64,000 nucleotides of DNA from positions 2,753,179 through 2,817,178 of the forward strand of contig NC_049980.1 of NCBI RefSeq assembly GCF_000003815.2, written 5' to 3'. This document shows, in pieces, positions 59,201 through 64,000 of the stretch. This DNA comes from Branchiostoma floridae (taxonomy: Eukaryota > Chordata > Leptocardii > Amphioxiformes > Branchiostomatidae). The notes beneath the pieces are model-generated. The model did no database searches and was not told where the DNA came from. It saw only the letters and a program-made list of their open reading frames with translations. Positions within the stretch are counted from its first letter, which is position 1. Every line of letters begins with the position of its first letter. The position numbers and the translations under genes were made by a program.

Positions 59201-59981
59201 TAACCTGATGCCAAGAAACCGAAGTTGTGCAGATGTGCAATTGAAACTTGACATATGTATAATGTAAACGAGATAGATATGATTTTTTTAAAGTACTGAG
59301 AGCGGCACTAGGCATAAATTCTAATATAGATATGGTCCAAGTTCATCAGAAGTCCAAATCTGAGTTATTTCATTTGTTGTGTGACGTGTTGGAATTGGAT
59401 TATATATCTAAGATAGAATGCCATTAACAAAGGATTGCAAATTTTATTGTGTGTGATTTTGAATGATAATTACATTTACAGCCCTTCTGGAAATGATTTG
59501 AGTGGCCAGCACGGAATATCGTCCGAGCACTCGGTTTCCAGTGCTGACGCCGGCTTTTCCAGTGCTGAGAGCGCATCAGCACTGGAAGCCCAGTGCTGAC
59601 GAACGTTCAGCACTGGAAATCCAGTGCTGAAGCCATCTTCAGCACTGGAACCGAGTGCTGAAAAAGGAGGGTGAAGCTTTCGTAGTTTTGCGTTATATCA
59701 TCACATTTTCTACATAAAAGTGCGTCAGAACTCCAATCTCGCTATCGATTTGCATAGGACAAAGGGACACGTCCACACAAAAATTGTGCAAGATGAAAAT
59801 TATGGTCTGAAAGTTTTCTTACGTACCAAAACCATTCTAGCAGAGTACTTTGCAAACTAACGCCCCTTGCGCTCTTGGAAGACCATATGGCGCCGATTTG
59901 AGGTAGTTTGAGCACAACGCAGAAAACTATACAGCTGAGAGACGCGAAGGACACCAAGACTTCAGAAGCAGCAAACGCCAT
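41118..59981 (-). CDS. SLC66A3: SLC66A3 (PQLC3) PQ-loop protein, complete, seven exons
   Basis: Coding exons, in - strand order: 59981-59827, 56641-56559, 48685-48613, 47452-47395, 45592-45472, 42764-42723, 41224-41118. The lengths (155, 83, 73, 58, 121, 42, 107) sum to 639 nt, that is 212 residues and a TAA, with GT/AG at every border and all phases matching. The human protein has about 202 residues and aligns almost without gaps from memory: VLKLPQIGAIW with SARGVSLQS, NEYPLSTYAEY, SKLIQLRALW, FTTIVQTGDIP. The first PQ motif is Pro27-Gln28. In the second loop the Pro is Ile (Ile136-Gln137), as human SLC66A3 also lacks PQ there. Seven membrane helices are expected. The SLC66 family includes lysosomal cystine and cationic amino acid exporters; the substrate of SLC66A3 is not established to my knowledge. 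The ATG at 59981 has an AAC upstream and a G after it, a fair Kozak context. The introns are packed with mobile elements. Confidence 0.93.
41555..41700 (-). repeat. Dispersed repeat related to 28001-28300, with (CA)n
   Basis: The - strand gives CTCCATGAAAAATGGAG, a GT-rich run and TCTGTGTTTCCAGATTTTTG, in the order seen at 28001. Outside SLC66A3 exons, in the last intron. Confidence 0.5.
42723..42764 (-). CDS. SLC66A3: SLC66A3 exon 6, 42-nt microexon
   Basis: Acceptor CATGTCTCAG, donor CCTG|GTAAGT. It encodes the 14-residue stretch around RIFTTIVQTGDIP that exactly fills the gap between exons 5 and 7 when aligned to human TRIITTLMTTNDFT. Confidence 0.92.
42990..43875. mobile_element. MITE-like inverted pair, GATTATATGGATGACATCC ends
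   Basis: GATTTGATTATATGGATGAC near 43000 is the inverse of GTCATCCATATAATCAAATC near 43845. Both continue into related poly-A/T stretches and AAAATTG blocks. A fragment of the same end is at 57690-57760. In SLC66A3 intron 5, near the 42-nt exon. Confidence 0.6.
43535..43640 (-). repeat. Short dispersed repeat, inverse of the 31148-31290 type
   Basis: CAGGTCCAGGTTCACG, CTCTGGACCTGAACGGGACC and CTGGTACATGTACAAACCCC are the same modules as at 31148 and 47630. Confidence 0.45.
44798..45110 (+). mobile_element. tRNA-derived SINE, family A, full length
   Basis: Flanked by an exact 11-bp duplication CTTAATAAAAA (44787-44797 and 45111-45121). The A box (TGGCCTAGTGGG, 44831) and B box (GTTCGATCC, 44876) are present. 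The body is shared with 36589-36863 and 63375-63649. The tail is (AACTTT)n. An 18-bp duplication of GGTGCAATGGCCT lies at the 5' end. In SLC66A3 intron 5, antisense to the gene. Confidence 0.9.
45472..45592 (-). CDS. SLC66A3: SLC66A3 exon 5
   Basis: Acceptor CATTTGCAG; reads SLVLPLSMTSKLIQLRALW, then RDASSVSSTTWFIAFYSCV, the second PQ-loop region; donor GTAG|GTCAGT. Ends in phase 1. Confidence 0.93.
45690..45806 (-). other. Unrecognised coding-like stretch in SLC66A3 intron 4
   Basis: On the - strand an ATG near 45803 opens a frame reading MVLLPLLDDLKADKELTELL, then a possible donor CCCAG|GTGGAAG. The composition looks protein-like, but it does not fit the SLC66A3 reading frame and no partner exon was found. 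It could be a captured exon scrap. Confidence 0.25.
45812..45915 (-). repeat. GCCTTTGGCGCT / CCCCCGGA repeat module
   Basis: The inverse matches 49755-49825 (TTTTCCCGGGGAAGCAT, CCCCCGGACCCCC, CGCGCCTTTGGCGCTC). It is a dispersed module also present inside the nested element at 48974-50180. Confidence 0.5.
45985..47037. mobile_element. DNA transposon with AAGCCCCGGTCACAAAGCG ends
   Basis: The 19-bp termini are exact inverses (left at 45985, right ending at 47037). The interior is collinear with 1-1632 without the LINE and MITE inserts of that copy, so it shows the uninterrupted form. No transposase frame. Located in SLC66A3 intron 4. The target duplication is unclear. Confidence 0.78.
47395..47452 (-). 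CDS. SLC66A3: SLC66A3 exon 4
   Basis: Acceptor GCATGCAG; reads YVAIVLVLSTSSAVSNIMI; donor ATT|GTAAGT. Phase 0 at its end. Confidence 0.9.
47630..47710 (+). repeat. Short dispersed repeat with AGGTCCAGGTCC
   Basis: GCAGGGGTGAAAGAAATTCAG, AGGTCCAGGTCCAGAAGATC and ACCTGAACCGGGACCTAAC; third copy of the 31148 type. Confidence 0.45.
47870..48190. repeat. Dispersed repeat with octamer palindrome
   Basis: Partner of 10785-11160. At 47881-47909 two 14-bp arms TTATGCAAATGAGG and CCTCATTTGCATAA form an exact palindrome around one base. In SLC66A3 intron 3. Confidence 0.65.
48613..48685 (-). CDS. SLC66A3: SLC66A3 exon 3
   Basis: Acceptor CACCTTAG; reads MVLVLIILHFGDRPMMEALL; donor ACAGG|GTATCC, leaving phase 2. 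It encodes a helix and a short loop, matching the human VILLLCIFHFNG position. Confidence 0.9.
48843..50531. mobile_element. pogo/Tigger-like MITE, interrupted
   Basis: It begins CAGTCAAACCTGTCTTAAGC and ends with the inverse CAGATTTGACTG, with TA on both sides (48841-48842, 50532-50533). GCGGCCAC and GTGGCC motifs recur near both ends. Removing the nested element leaves about 476 bp. In SLC66A3 intron 2; its left end is 157 bp from exon 3. Confidence 0.75.
48974..50180. mobile_element. Nested element with GAGGGTCTGCATG ends and CCGTTAAGCGTTAC subterminal repeats
   Basis: Left end GAGGGTCTGCATGC, right end GCATGCAGACCCTC, 6-bp duplication ACTAAT on both sides (48968-48973, 50181-50186). Near the left end AATTCACCGTTAAGCGTTAC-type units occur about five times, and near the right end three times. 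The interior has diverged copies of a module with AAAATTTC-CCGG and GCGCCTTTGGCGCT. No transposase frame. It interrupts the pogo-like element. Confidence 0.82.
51011..51707. mobile_element. AT-rich MITE, GAGTCCATTCCAAGACACC ends
   Basis: GAGTCCATTCCAAGACACC at 51011 and its exact inverse ending at 51707 are flanked by TA. The interior is AT-rich with repeated AAATGGTA motifs. In SLC66A3 intron 2. Confidence 0.85.
51708..53913. other. SLC66A3 intron 2, no further feature
   Basis: Nothing recognised apart from a (TGAA)n patch at about 52023-52042 and a run of Gs at about 52571-52582. Confidence 0.4.
53914..54121. mobile_element. MITE with CTGTAAATGCA ends, TTCGCGG-rich
   Basis: It begins CTGTAAATGCA and ends TGCATTTACAG between TA dinucleotides. 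The interior repeats AATTTCGCGGTAGC and TTCGCGGTGGTTTTAA, with a GCGGCCGCCGCGAAA core. The 30810 fragment has a similar end. Confidence 0.82.
54722..56413 (+). repeat. 49-bp minisatellite, about 34 copies
   Basis: The unit contains CTGGGTGTGTCACACTG, CAGTACACGGCCACATG and GGGCTACTGGTGC. Variants (ACAGACAGGACATGG, ACTGTCAGTACACGG) recur in the same order about every 245 bp in the right half, showing block duplication. Because 49 is not a multiple of three, the many open frames cycle through phases and are not genes. In SLC66A3 intron 2, ending 146 bp from exon 2. Confidence 0.97.
56559..56641 (-). CDS. SLC66A3: SLC66A3 exon 2
   Basis: Acceptor CATACAG; a second AG eight bases downstream would break the frame. 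Reads YAVMMCYHFVNEYPLSTYAE; donor CAAG|GTGAGA. It lies 146 bp beyond the end of the 49-bp minisatellite, which is in the next intron. Confidence 0.92.
56861..57173. repeat. Long inverted repeat (foldback), arms about 125-135 bp
   Basis: AGTTACAACAATTTTCTTTC (56861) and CCCAAATTTTCAATGTCTAC on the left recur inverted up to 57173, with a loop near 56988-57037. Small insertions differ between arms (CCAGCACAT duplicated on the left; GACGATTCCCCATGA on the right). No target duplication seen. In SLC66A3 intron 1. Confidence 0.75.
57282..57408. mobile_element. Short MITE, CTGGGGGCATTGGCATAAGT ends
   Basis: The first 20 bp and last 20 bp are exact inverses. No clear target duplication. In SLC66A3 intron 1. 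Confidence 0.75.
57690..57760 (-). repeat. Fragment of the 42990-43875 MITE-like family
   Basis: CATCAGTTTTGGGGTTCCCA and GAGGATGTCATCCATAT match the inverse of 43005-43060. Confidence 0.55.
58027..58207. mobile_element. Palindromic MITE, TATGTGGAGAAGGATAACC ends
   Basis: TATGTGGAGAAGGATAACCT at the left and its near-inverse ending CTTCTCCACATA at the right. A second inverted block TCAAGCCAACC-x-TTCACAC lies inside, and GGAGGTTTAACCTCC is a self-palindrome near 58165. Confidence 0.75.
58345..58632. repeat. Cluster of ATCTCCAAGCAGATCC motifs
   Basis: AATCTCCAAGCAGATCCTAT (58353), AATCTCAAAGCAGATCTTGC (58505) and the inverse CTACCGTAGGATCTTGGAGA (58605). Likely remains of a dispersed repeat. 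Confidence 0.45.
58687..59691. mobile_element. Foldback element of CAGCACTGG hairpins with 9-bp target duplication
   Basis: The flanks GTTATATCA at 58678-58686 and 59692-59700 are identical, an apparent 9-bp target duplication. The ends are inverted: GCAAGTCTACGAAAGC at the left, inverse of GCTTTCGTAGTTTTGC at the right with two mismatches, continuing into TTCACC. The left 0.5 kb holds about 12-13 hairpins of the form CAGCACTGG-N4-CCAGTGCTG at 30-40-bp spacing, and the right 0.2 kb holds about five. A second AAAGCTTCACCTTCCGCACT terminus-like block lies at about 58990. The centre (about 59160-59500) is AT-rich and unique. No protein frame. The 9-bp duplication suggests a Mutator-like (MULE) origin, by inference. 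It lies 127 bp inside intron 1 from SLC66A3 exon 1. Confidence 0.88.
59827..59981 (-). CDS. SLC66A3: SLC66A3 exon 1
   Basis: MAFAASEVLV start, a hydrophobic helix, then KLPQIGAIW and SARGVSLQSTLLEWF. The donor is GTACGT. A stronger-looking GTAAGA lies four bases further but would shift the frame into exon 2. Ends in phase 2. Confidence 0.92.
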
Positions 59982-60639
59982 GTTGAAGTAGAGAATGGAA
60001 GTGGACCATCCCAACTTGCAGACCTTTGGCGCTCACGTTTCTGCTCATTTCATATTAAGTATATTTCATCTAATCATTTTTCTTTCAATTTGTTTTGAGT
60101 TGTTTTTGTCGTGTGGAGGAGATATTATCACCCCCCGTGCACTCTTACAACCATTCATTATTATCATTTTAGGTATCTTTTTCTCAACCATGTCTCCTCC
60201 GTTATAGTGGTGGAGTCCGTGTGAGTATGGTGCACCCTGGGAAGACGTCACCACAAACTTGTCCTCCTGTGACGGACGTTCGACCAACAACAGTCAGTAT
60301 TTTTCCTGTCTTTTCTTCATTTCATCCCAAAATGTAGCAGATTTTAGCTTCCCTGTAGGCTCCTTCCAACAGAGTTCTTCACACATTACAATGAGGTACC
60401 AAAGTGAATTCTATCAAGACAGTTTTGGGCAATATCACGTTTGTTTTCTGCAACAAGTTGCTTGCCGTCATGGCGGAAGTGGGGTCTGCCTGAACACCTC
60501 AAACGACCTCAGGTGTTTCGGCAGACCGGTGGAAGTGTAACGTTATTAGGACTGGTGTGGAAACGTCTTTGGTTTCAACCTACCTTCCAGATGTCTCTAA
60601 GGATTGAAGAGACAGTCATGTCTGAAATGTGATCCATGT
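59982..60639. promoter_or_regulatory. Region upstream of SLC66A3, likely promoter and 5'-UTR
   Basis: Position only: it lies directly upstream of the ATG at 59981 on the - strand. A GACGTCAC (CRE-like) site is at 60245. A hairpin-prone GGTCTGCC-TGAACACCTC and its inverse lie at 60482-60526. No TATA box is placed with confidence, and no + strand gene could be identified. Confidence 0.3.
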
Positions 60640-61160
60640 TGGCGCGAATGTTGTGTAGTTGCTACTCTATGAATGTGATAGGGTAATTATTGAAATTGAG
60701 AAAGGGCGGTACAAAAAGCTACCTGTGCATGTGGCGAAAGAACCTGTAACAAGTGCATTTCAAAACCGGTGGAAGACGAAACACATTTTATTTCTAACTG
60801 CCTCACCAGTAAAGAAAAGACTATTCGAAGAGGCCTGCAAAACCCACAAAATTTCCAAACGTTTAGTGACGAAAACAAAACCTTGTTAATCTTAATGTCA
60901 CATAACCCACTCTTCATAGAAAAAGTGGGACACTTTGTCTTCCAATGCTTCCAGAGAAGAAGTCAAACCCAAAATGCTTAGATTGTAGCTCTCAGCAGTT
61001 CATACCATTACTAGAATACCCACTTGTTTCTACTTCTCACCATTAATCAATTGTTATCTATACCAGTCGTTTATTTTCTGTATATTCACTATATATTCTG
61101 TATGTTCCTTGTTGCAATTAGACCTCGAGCAAGATCTTGCAAATAAATTTTCAAGAAACT
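60640..61160 (+). mobile_element. LINE 3' end, C-terminal ORF plus 3'-UTR
   Basis: Two frames joined by a shift give VEDETHFISNCLTSKEKRLF, then NFQTFSDENKTLLILMSHNP and GHFVFQCFQRRSQ, the C-terminal end of a CR1/L2-like ORF2. The 3'-UTR ends GCAAGATCTTGCAAATAAA. Related fragments are at 5395-5590 and 7611-7664. Confidence 0.75.
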
Positions 61161-61782
61161 AATTTTTGGCATGATTTTGTATGTTACTAACGTTCACAGT
61201 GCTTTTGTGCGCCCTACACTCAATGTACCGAATGTACAAATAGATTTGTTTCAGGGGGCGTGGCAGACCATCAAATTCTTGCCCACTGTAATCATGGTTT
61301 TTCCTCAAAGAAAGATTGACCTAGTGTTGATAAATGGATTCTTTGCTGGTTGGAAGGTTCAGGAAGCTGGTTTGGGAGAAGCATCAGCAAATGCGATGCC
61401 TGTTGTAGCTGTCACTGTGTGTACTTTCTTGTGTGTACAGCTGGTGGAATGTTCAGGACATATGATAATGTTGTATGTAAAGACTTGAGTCAACCCAGGT
61501 TGGAAAGTGAATCGGATAAACCCTGATATTAATATTAGTGATGGACATATACAGACCTCTGTCTGTATGACAAGGAAAGACATATCCGATATCACTACTA
61601 ATATTACGATATTCATCTTAATTTGTCATGTGTGCCCACCCAGAAATATAATGCTATGCAGGGGCTCCTCTCTCCCCTCTTTGGGCCATTTTTTTTCTCC
61701 ATGGGTGCTGATGGAGGTTATTAATAATAAAAAAATGGGGATCTACCCTAGTTCTACATGGTATTTTCGTTCATATGGCGTT
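61161..61782. other. Unassigned sequence before the gap
   Basis: A 105-codon frame (61171-61488) has no domain I recognise and no splice support. Confidence 0.35.
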
Positions 61783-61882
61783 NNNNNNNNNNNNNNNNNN
61801 NNNNNNNNNNNNNNNNNNNNNNNNNNNNNNNNNNNNNNNNNNNNNNNNNNNNNNNNNNNNNNNNNNNNNNNNNNNNNNNNNN
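61783..61882. other. Scaffold gap of 100 Ns
   Basis: Exactly 100 undetermined bases; frames drawn through it are meaningless. The LINE copy that follows starts directly at its edge. Confidence 0.99.
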
Positions 61883-63374
61883 AGTGTCATACCCCCTGTA
61901 GTGTCCGTACCCCCTTGTAACCCACGTCAAATCGAGGTACCATTCGTCCTCTTGTGTAACGCTCGCTCCTTAGCGAACAAATTAGATGAATTTCATACTG
62001 CATTAAAATCTGTCATTATTGCAACCTAAATAAGATAGAGGCTGACTATCACTTTATTATGGACTGTACTTTGTACACCAACAAAAGAAACGTCCTCTTC
62101 GATTGCATGCAAGATATGTTCCCTAACTTCCATTATATAAATAGTAAGGAAACATTCATATTCTTTATGCAACTAGATAAATCCTGTATTATTGATCACA
62201 TCTGCCCTTATGTTTACAACTGTATTAAGAAGCGAGAAGAAGTTGAACCTGTACATACTAGCGCATAGTAGTCTCTGTAGATGAAATTGTGCCTTATGCG
62301 CTACGACCTGTACTTAGCTTGTTGGAGCATAAATGTACAATAAAGGTCTTCCATTCATTCTTAATGAGAATATTGAGGTAGCGGCTGTATCATAAACATG
62401 GTTCCAACATGATGTCCCCGCTGACTTCTGGTCTCTTGATGGATACACTGTGTTCCGTAAATCGAGACATGACAAGTGGGGTGGTGGTGTTGCCTTGTAT
62501 GTGAAGGATAGTATAGCTACAGGACAATTCACGACAATTGATGTACCTCCCGATGTTGAATGTATGTGGCTCATGTTAAGGCCCAAGCGCCAACCTAGAA
62601 AGATCACATCAATTGTTACTTGTGTAGTATACTCACCTCCTCAGTCTCCTCAGTCCCTCATAATGGGTGATTTTAATCACATGGATGTGTCCGACCTATG
62701 TTCTCGGAATGAAGGTTAGACAGTACACTTGATCTGATCATAACTAATCTCACTGATTATTATAACCCTCCGTCTGCAACTTCACCTCTTGGTCGCGGTG
62801 ATCACAACGCTGGGCTGCTGACACCGAAGCACCGGGCACTCCTGAACAAGTATTTTCACGACAAACACGACCGATGAAGGACTCCAGTATCCGGTCTTTT
62901 GGTCAGTGGGTGACTCAGCACCAGTGGGACTGGAGGTGCCAGAAGAGCAGGGGACACAGGACAAAACTACTGCCTTCTACAGGACATTACATCAGGCAAT
63001 AGCAACACACTTTCCACTCAAGTCAGTGCCGATACATTTATATGACAAACTTTGGATATCACCCAGTATCAAGTCTTTGATGAAGGCAAGACAGCGGGCT
63101 TTCAACCAACAGAACTGGGAAGACTGGCGCAAACTCCGGAACAAGATCATGAGGGAGATCAAGTCCGCCAAAAAACAGTTCTACAACACCAGAGTTAAGA
63201 ACCTTAAGAAGGAAAATCCAAGAACTTTGTTCAAGGAGTTGAATGTGCTGACGGGCAGCTGAAGGAAGATGACAGTTCGAGTGGAGGGAATGGACCCAGA
63301 AGACCACAGCGGCATAGCAAATAAAATCAAAGAGACACTTACCAACATCACAAAATCCTTACCACCGTTGAACT

Positions 63375-63649
63375 GTAACCGGTAGAGTGTTCGCCTTGCA
63401 TTCGGTAGGTCGTGAGTTCGATCCCCGGCCGAGTCATACCAAAGACTCTAAAAATGGTACATGCTGCTTTCTCTGCTTAGCACTCAGCACTAATGAGGAA
63501 GAGTATGGAAGTTAAACACACATCACTACCAGCGGACCAGCACCCTGCTGTAGTGGCTTGCACATGTGTGGCCCAAGGGCTTCGAAGTGGGGATGGGCGC
63601 CACCCTACGCGTCTGTAGATGCATGGGCAAACTTTAACTTTTTTTTTTA
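63375..63649 (+). mobile_element. tRNA-derived SINE, family A, in LINE copy 2
   Basis: Same 275-bp insertion, same 5' truncation and same ACCGTTGAACT duplication (63364-63374, 63650-63660) as at 36589-36863. Confidence 0.9.
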
Positions 63650-63917
63650 ACCGTTGAACTTGTCAGAACTACCATCATTTCTCCCTGCGAGGCCACCCCC
63701 GATGGTCCAGCCATGGCAGCTGTGCGAGAAATTGCTGAAGATAAAAACAACAATTGCAAAGGCTCAGGCCCGGATGGAGTAAGTGGCAGGCTGTTAAAGG
63801 AGTTCGCTTACGAACTCAGTACACCGATAGCCGACATCCTTAACACTTCCCTGTGATAAGGTACTGTTCCACAGGGATGGAAGGAGGCGATTGTGGTACC
63901 CCTACCTAAAACCTCTA

Positions 63918-64000
63918 GCCTGGGTACCATCCGGATAGTAGTTCGCTCCTATGTTCACTTCTGCTATCCAGAGAAACACAGAGGAGTGACTGTATATAGT
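63918..64000. mobile_element. MITE with GCCTGGGTACCATCCGGA end, cut by window end
   Basis: Left part of the MITE seen complete at 37132-37299, at the same position in the host LINE. Confidence 0.85.

Larger units (their letters stand above)
61883..64000 (+). mobile_element. CR1-like LINE mosaic, copy 2, cut by the window end
   Basis: Collinear with copy 1 at a constant offset of 26786 bases from at least 35273/62059 to the window end, with no indels and only about nine substitutions that I can see (for example 35401 C versus 62187 T). It carries the same LINE-tail insertion (62026-62363), the same SINE with its duplication, and the start of the same MITE (63918 onward). The endonuclease DGYTVFRKSRHDKWGGGVAL and LIMGDFNH and the GPDGVSGRLLKEF start of the reverse transcriptase are present, with the same stops as copy 1. 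Confidence 0.9.

Noticed and set aside
59742-59826. Continuation of SLC66A3 exon 1 past 59827
   Set aside because: The frame stays open by chance. The GTACGT donor and the in-phase exon at 56641, whose product aligns without gaps to the human protein, show that the exon ends at 59827.
61775-62029. Frames crossing the 100-N gap
   Set aside because: Undetermined bases cannot support a reading frame; the real content after the gap is the LINE endonuclease start.

Overview
This is an animal genome window that is almost entirely non-coding and dense in transposable elements. The gene structures (spliced exons with GT/AG borders, a vertebrate-like Kv2 channel exon layout), the mixture of CR1/L2-like LINEs, tRNA-derived SINEs, MITEs and minisatellites, and two 100-N scaffold gaps fit an invertebrate chordate draft assembly. 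Amphioxus (Branchiostoma) is my best guess, but that is inference and no species-diagnostic gene was matched. Two host genes are well supported. The first is the large last coding exon of a Kv2/Shab (KCNB-type) voltage-gated potassium channel on the + strand (12470-14607), with a one-base frame break at the S6 Pro-x-Pro motif. The second is a complete seven-exon SLC66A3 (PQLC3) PQ-loop membrane protein gene on the - strand (59981 down to 41118). Its reading frame closes exactly: 639 nt, 212 residues plus stop.

Layout. 1-12469: transposon and LINE debris, a 150-bp tandem array, two related CCCCCCTCACA-ended elements and a 27-bp minisatellite; the nearest part may be Kv2 intron. 12470-14607: Kv2 exon. 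14608-17950: nothing recognised. 17955-18860: decayed LINE reverse transcriptase. 18870-34676: a TTAA-bounded stretch with matching inverted ends at 18870 and 34672. Inside it, on the - strand, lie N-terminal (31984-34593) and C-terminal (19470-20273) pieces of one transposase-like protein family, plus a duplicated 0.47-kb segment. 34700-38640: a CR1-like LINE broken by three nested insertions. 40309-41033: an hAT-like element beside the SLC66A3 3' end. 41118-59981: SLC66A3, whose introns hold a SINE, several MITEs, a pogo-like element with a second element nested in it, a 49-bp minisatellite of about 34 copies, and a hairpin-array foldback element. 60640-61160: a LINE 3' end. 61883-64000: a second, about 99.6% identical copy of the nested LINE mosaic, starting at a scaffold gap.

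The two host genes are convergent, unrelated in function and separated by about 26.5 kb of repeats. Kv2 would be a plasma-membrane delayed rectifier and keeps a likely FFAT/PRC-type clustering motif. SLC66A3 is a probable endomembrane (lysosome-type) transporter. Nothing suggests that they work together. The most interesting structures are mobile: the 1005-bp foldback element built of about 16 CAGCACTGG hairpins with a 9-bp target duplication, the possible 15.8-kb TTAA element with a coding minisatellite, and the twin nested LINE mosaics.
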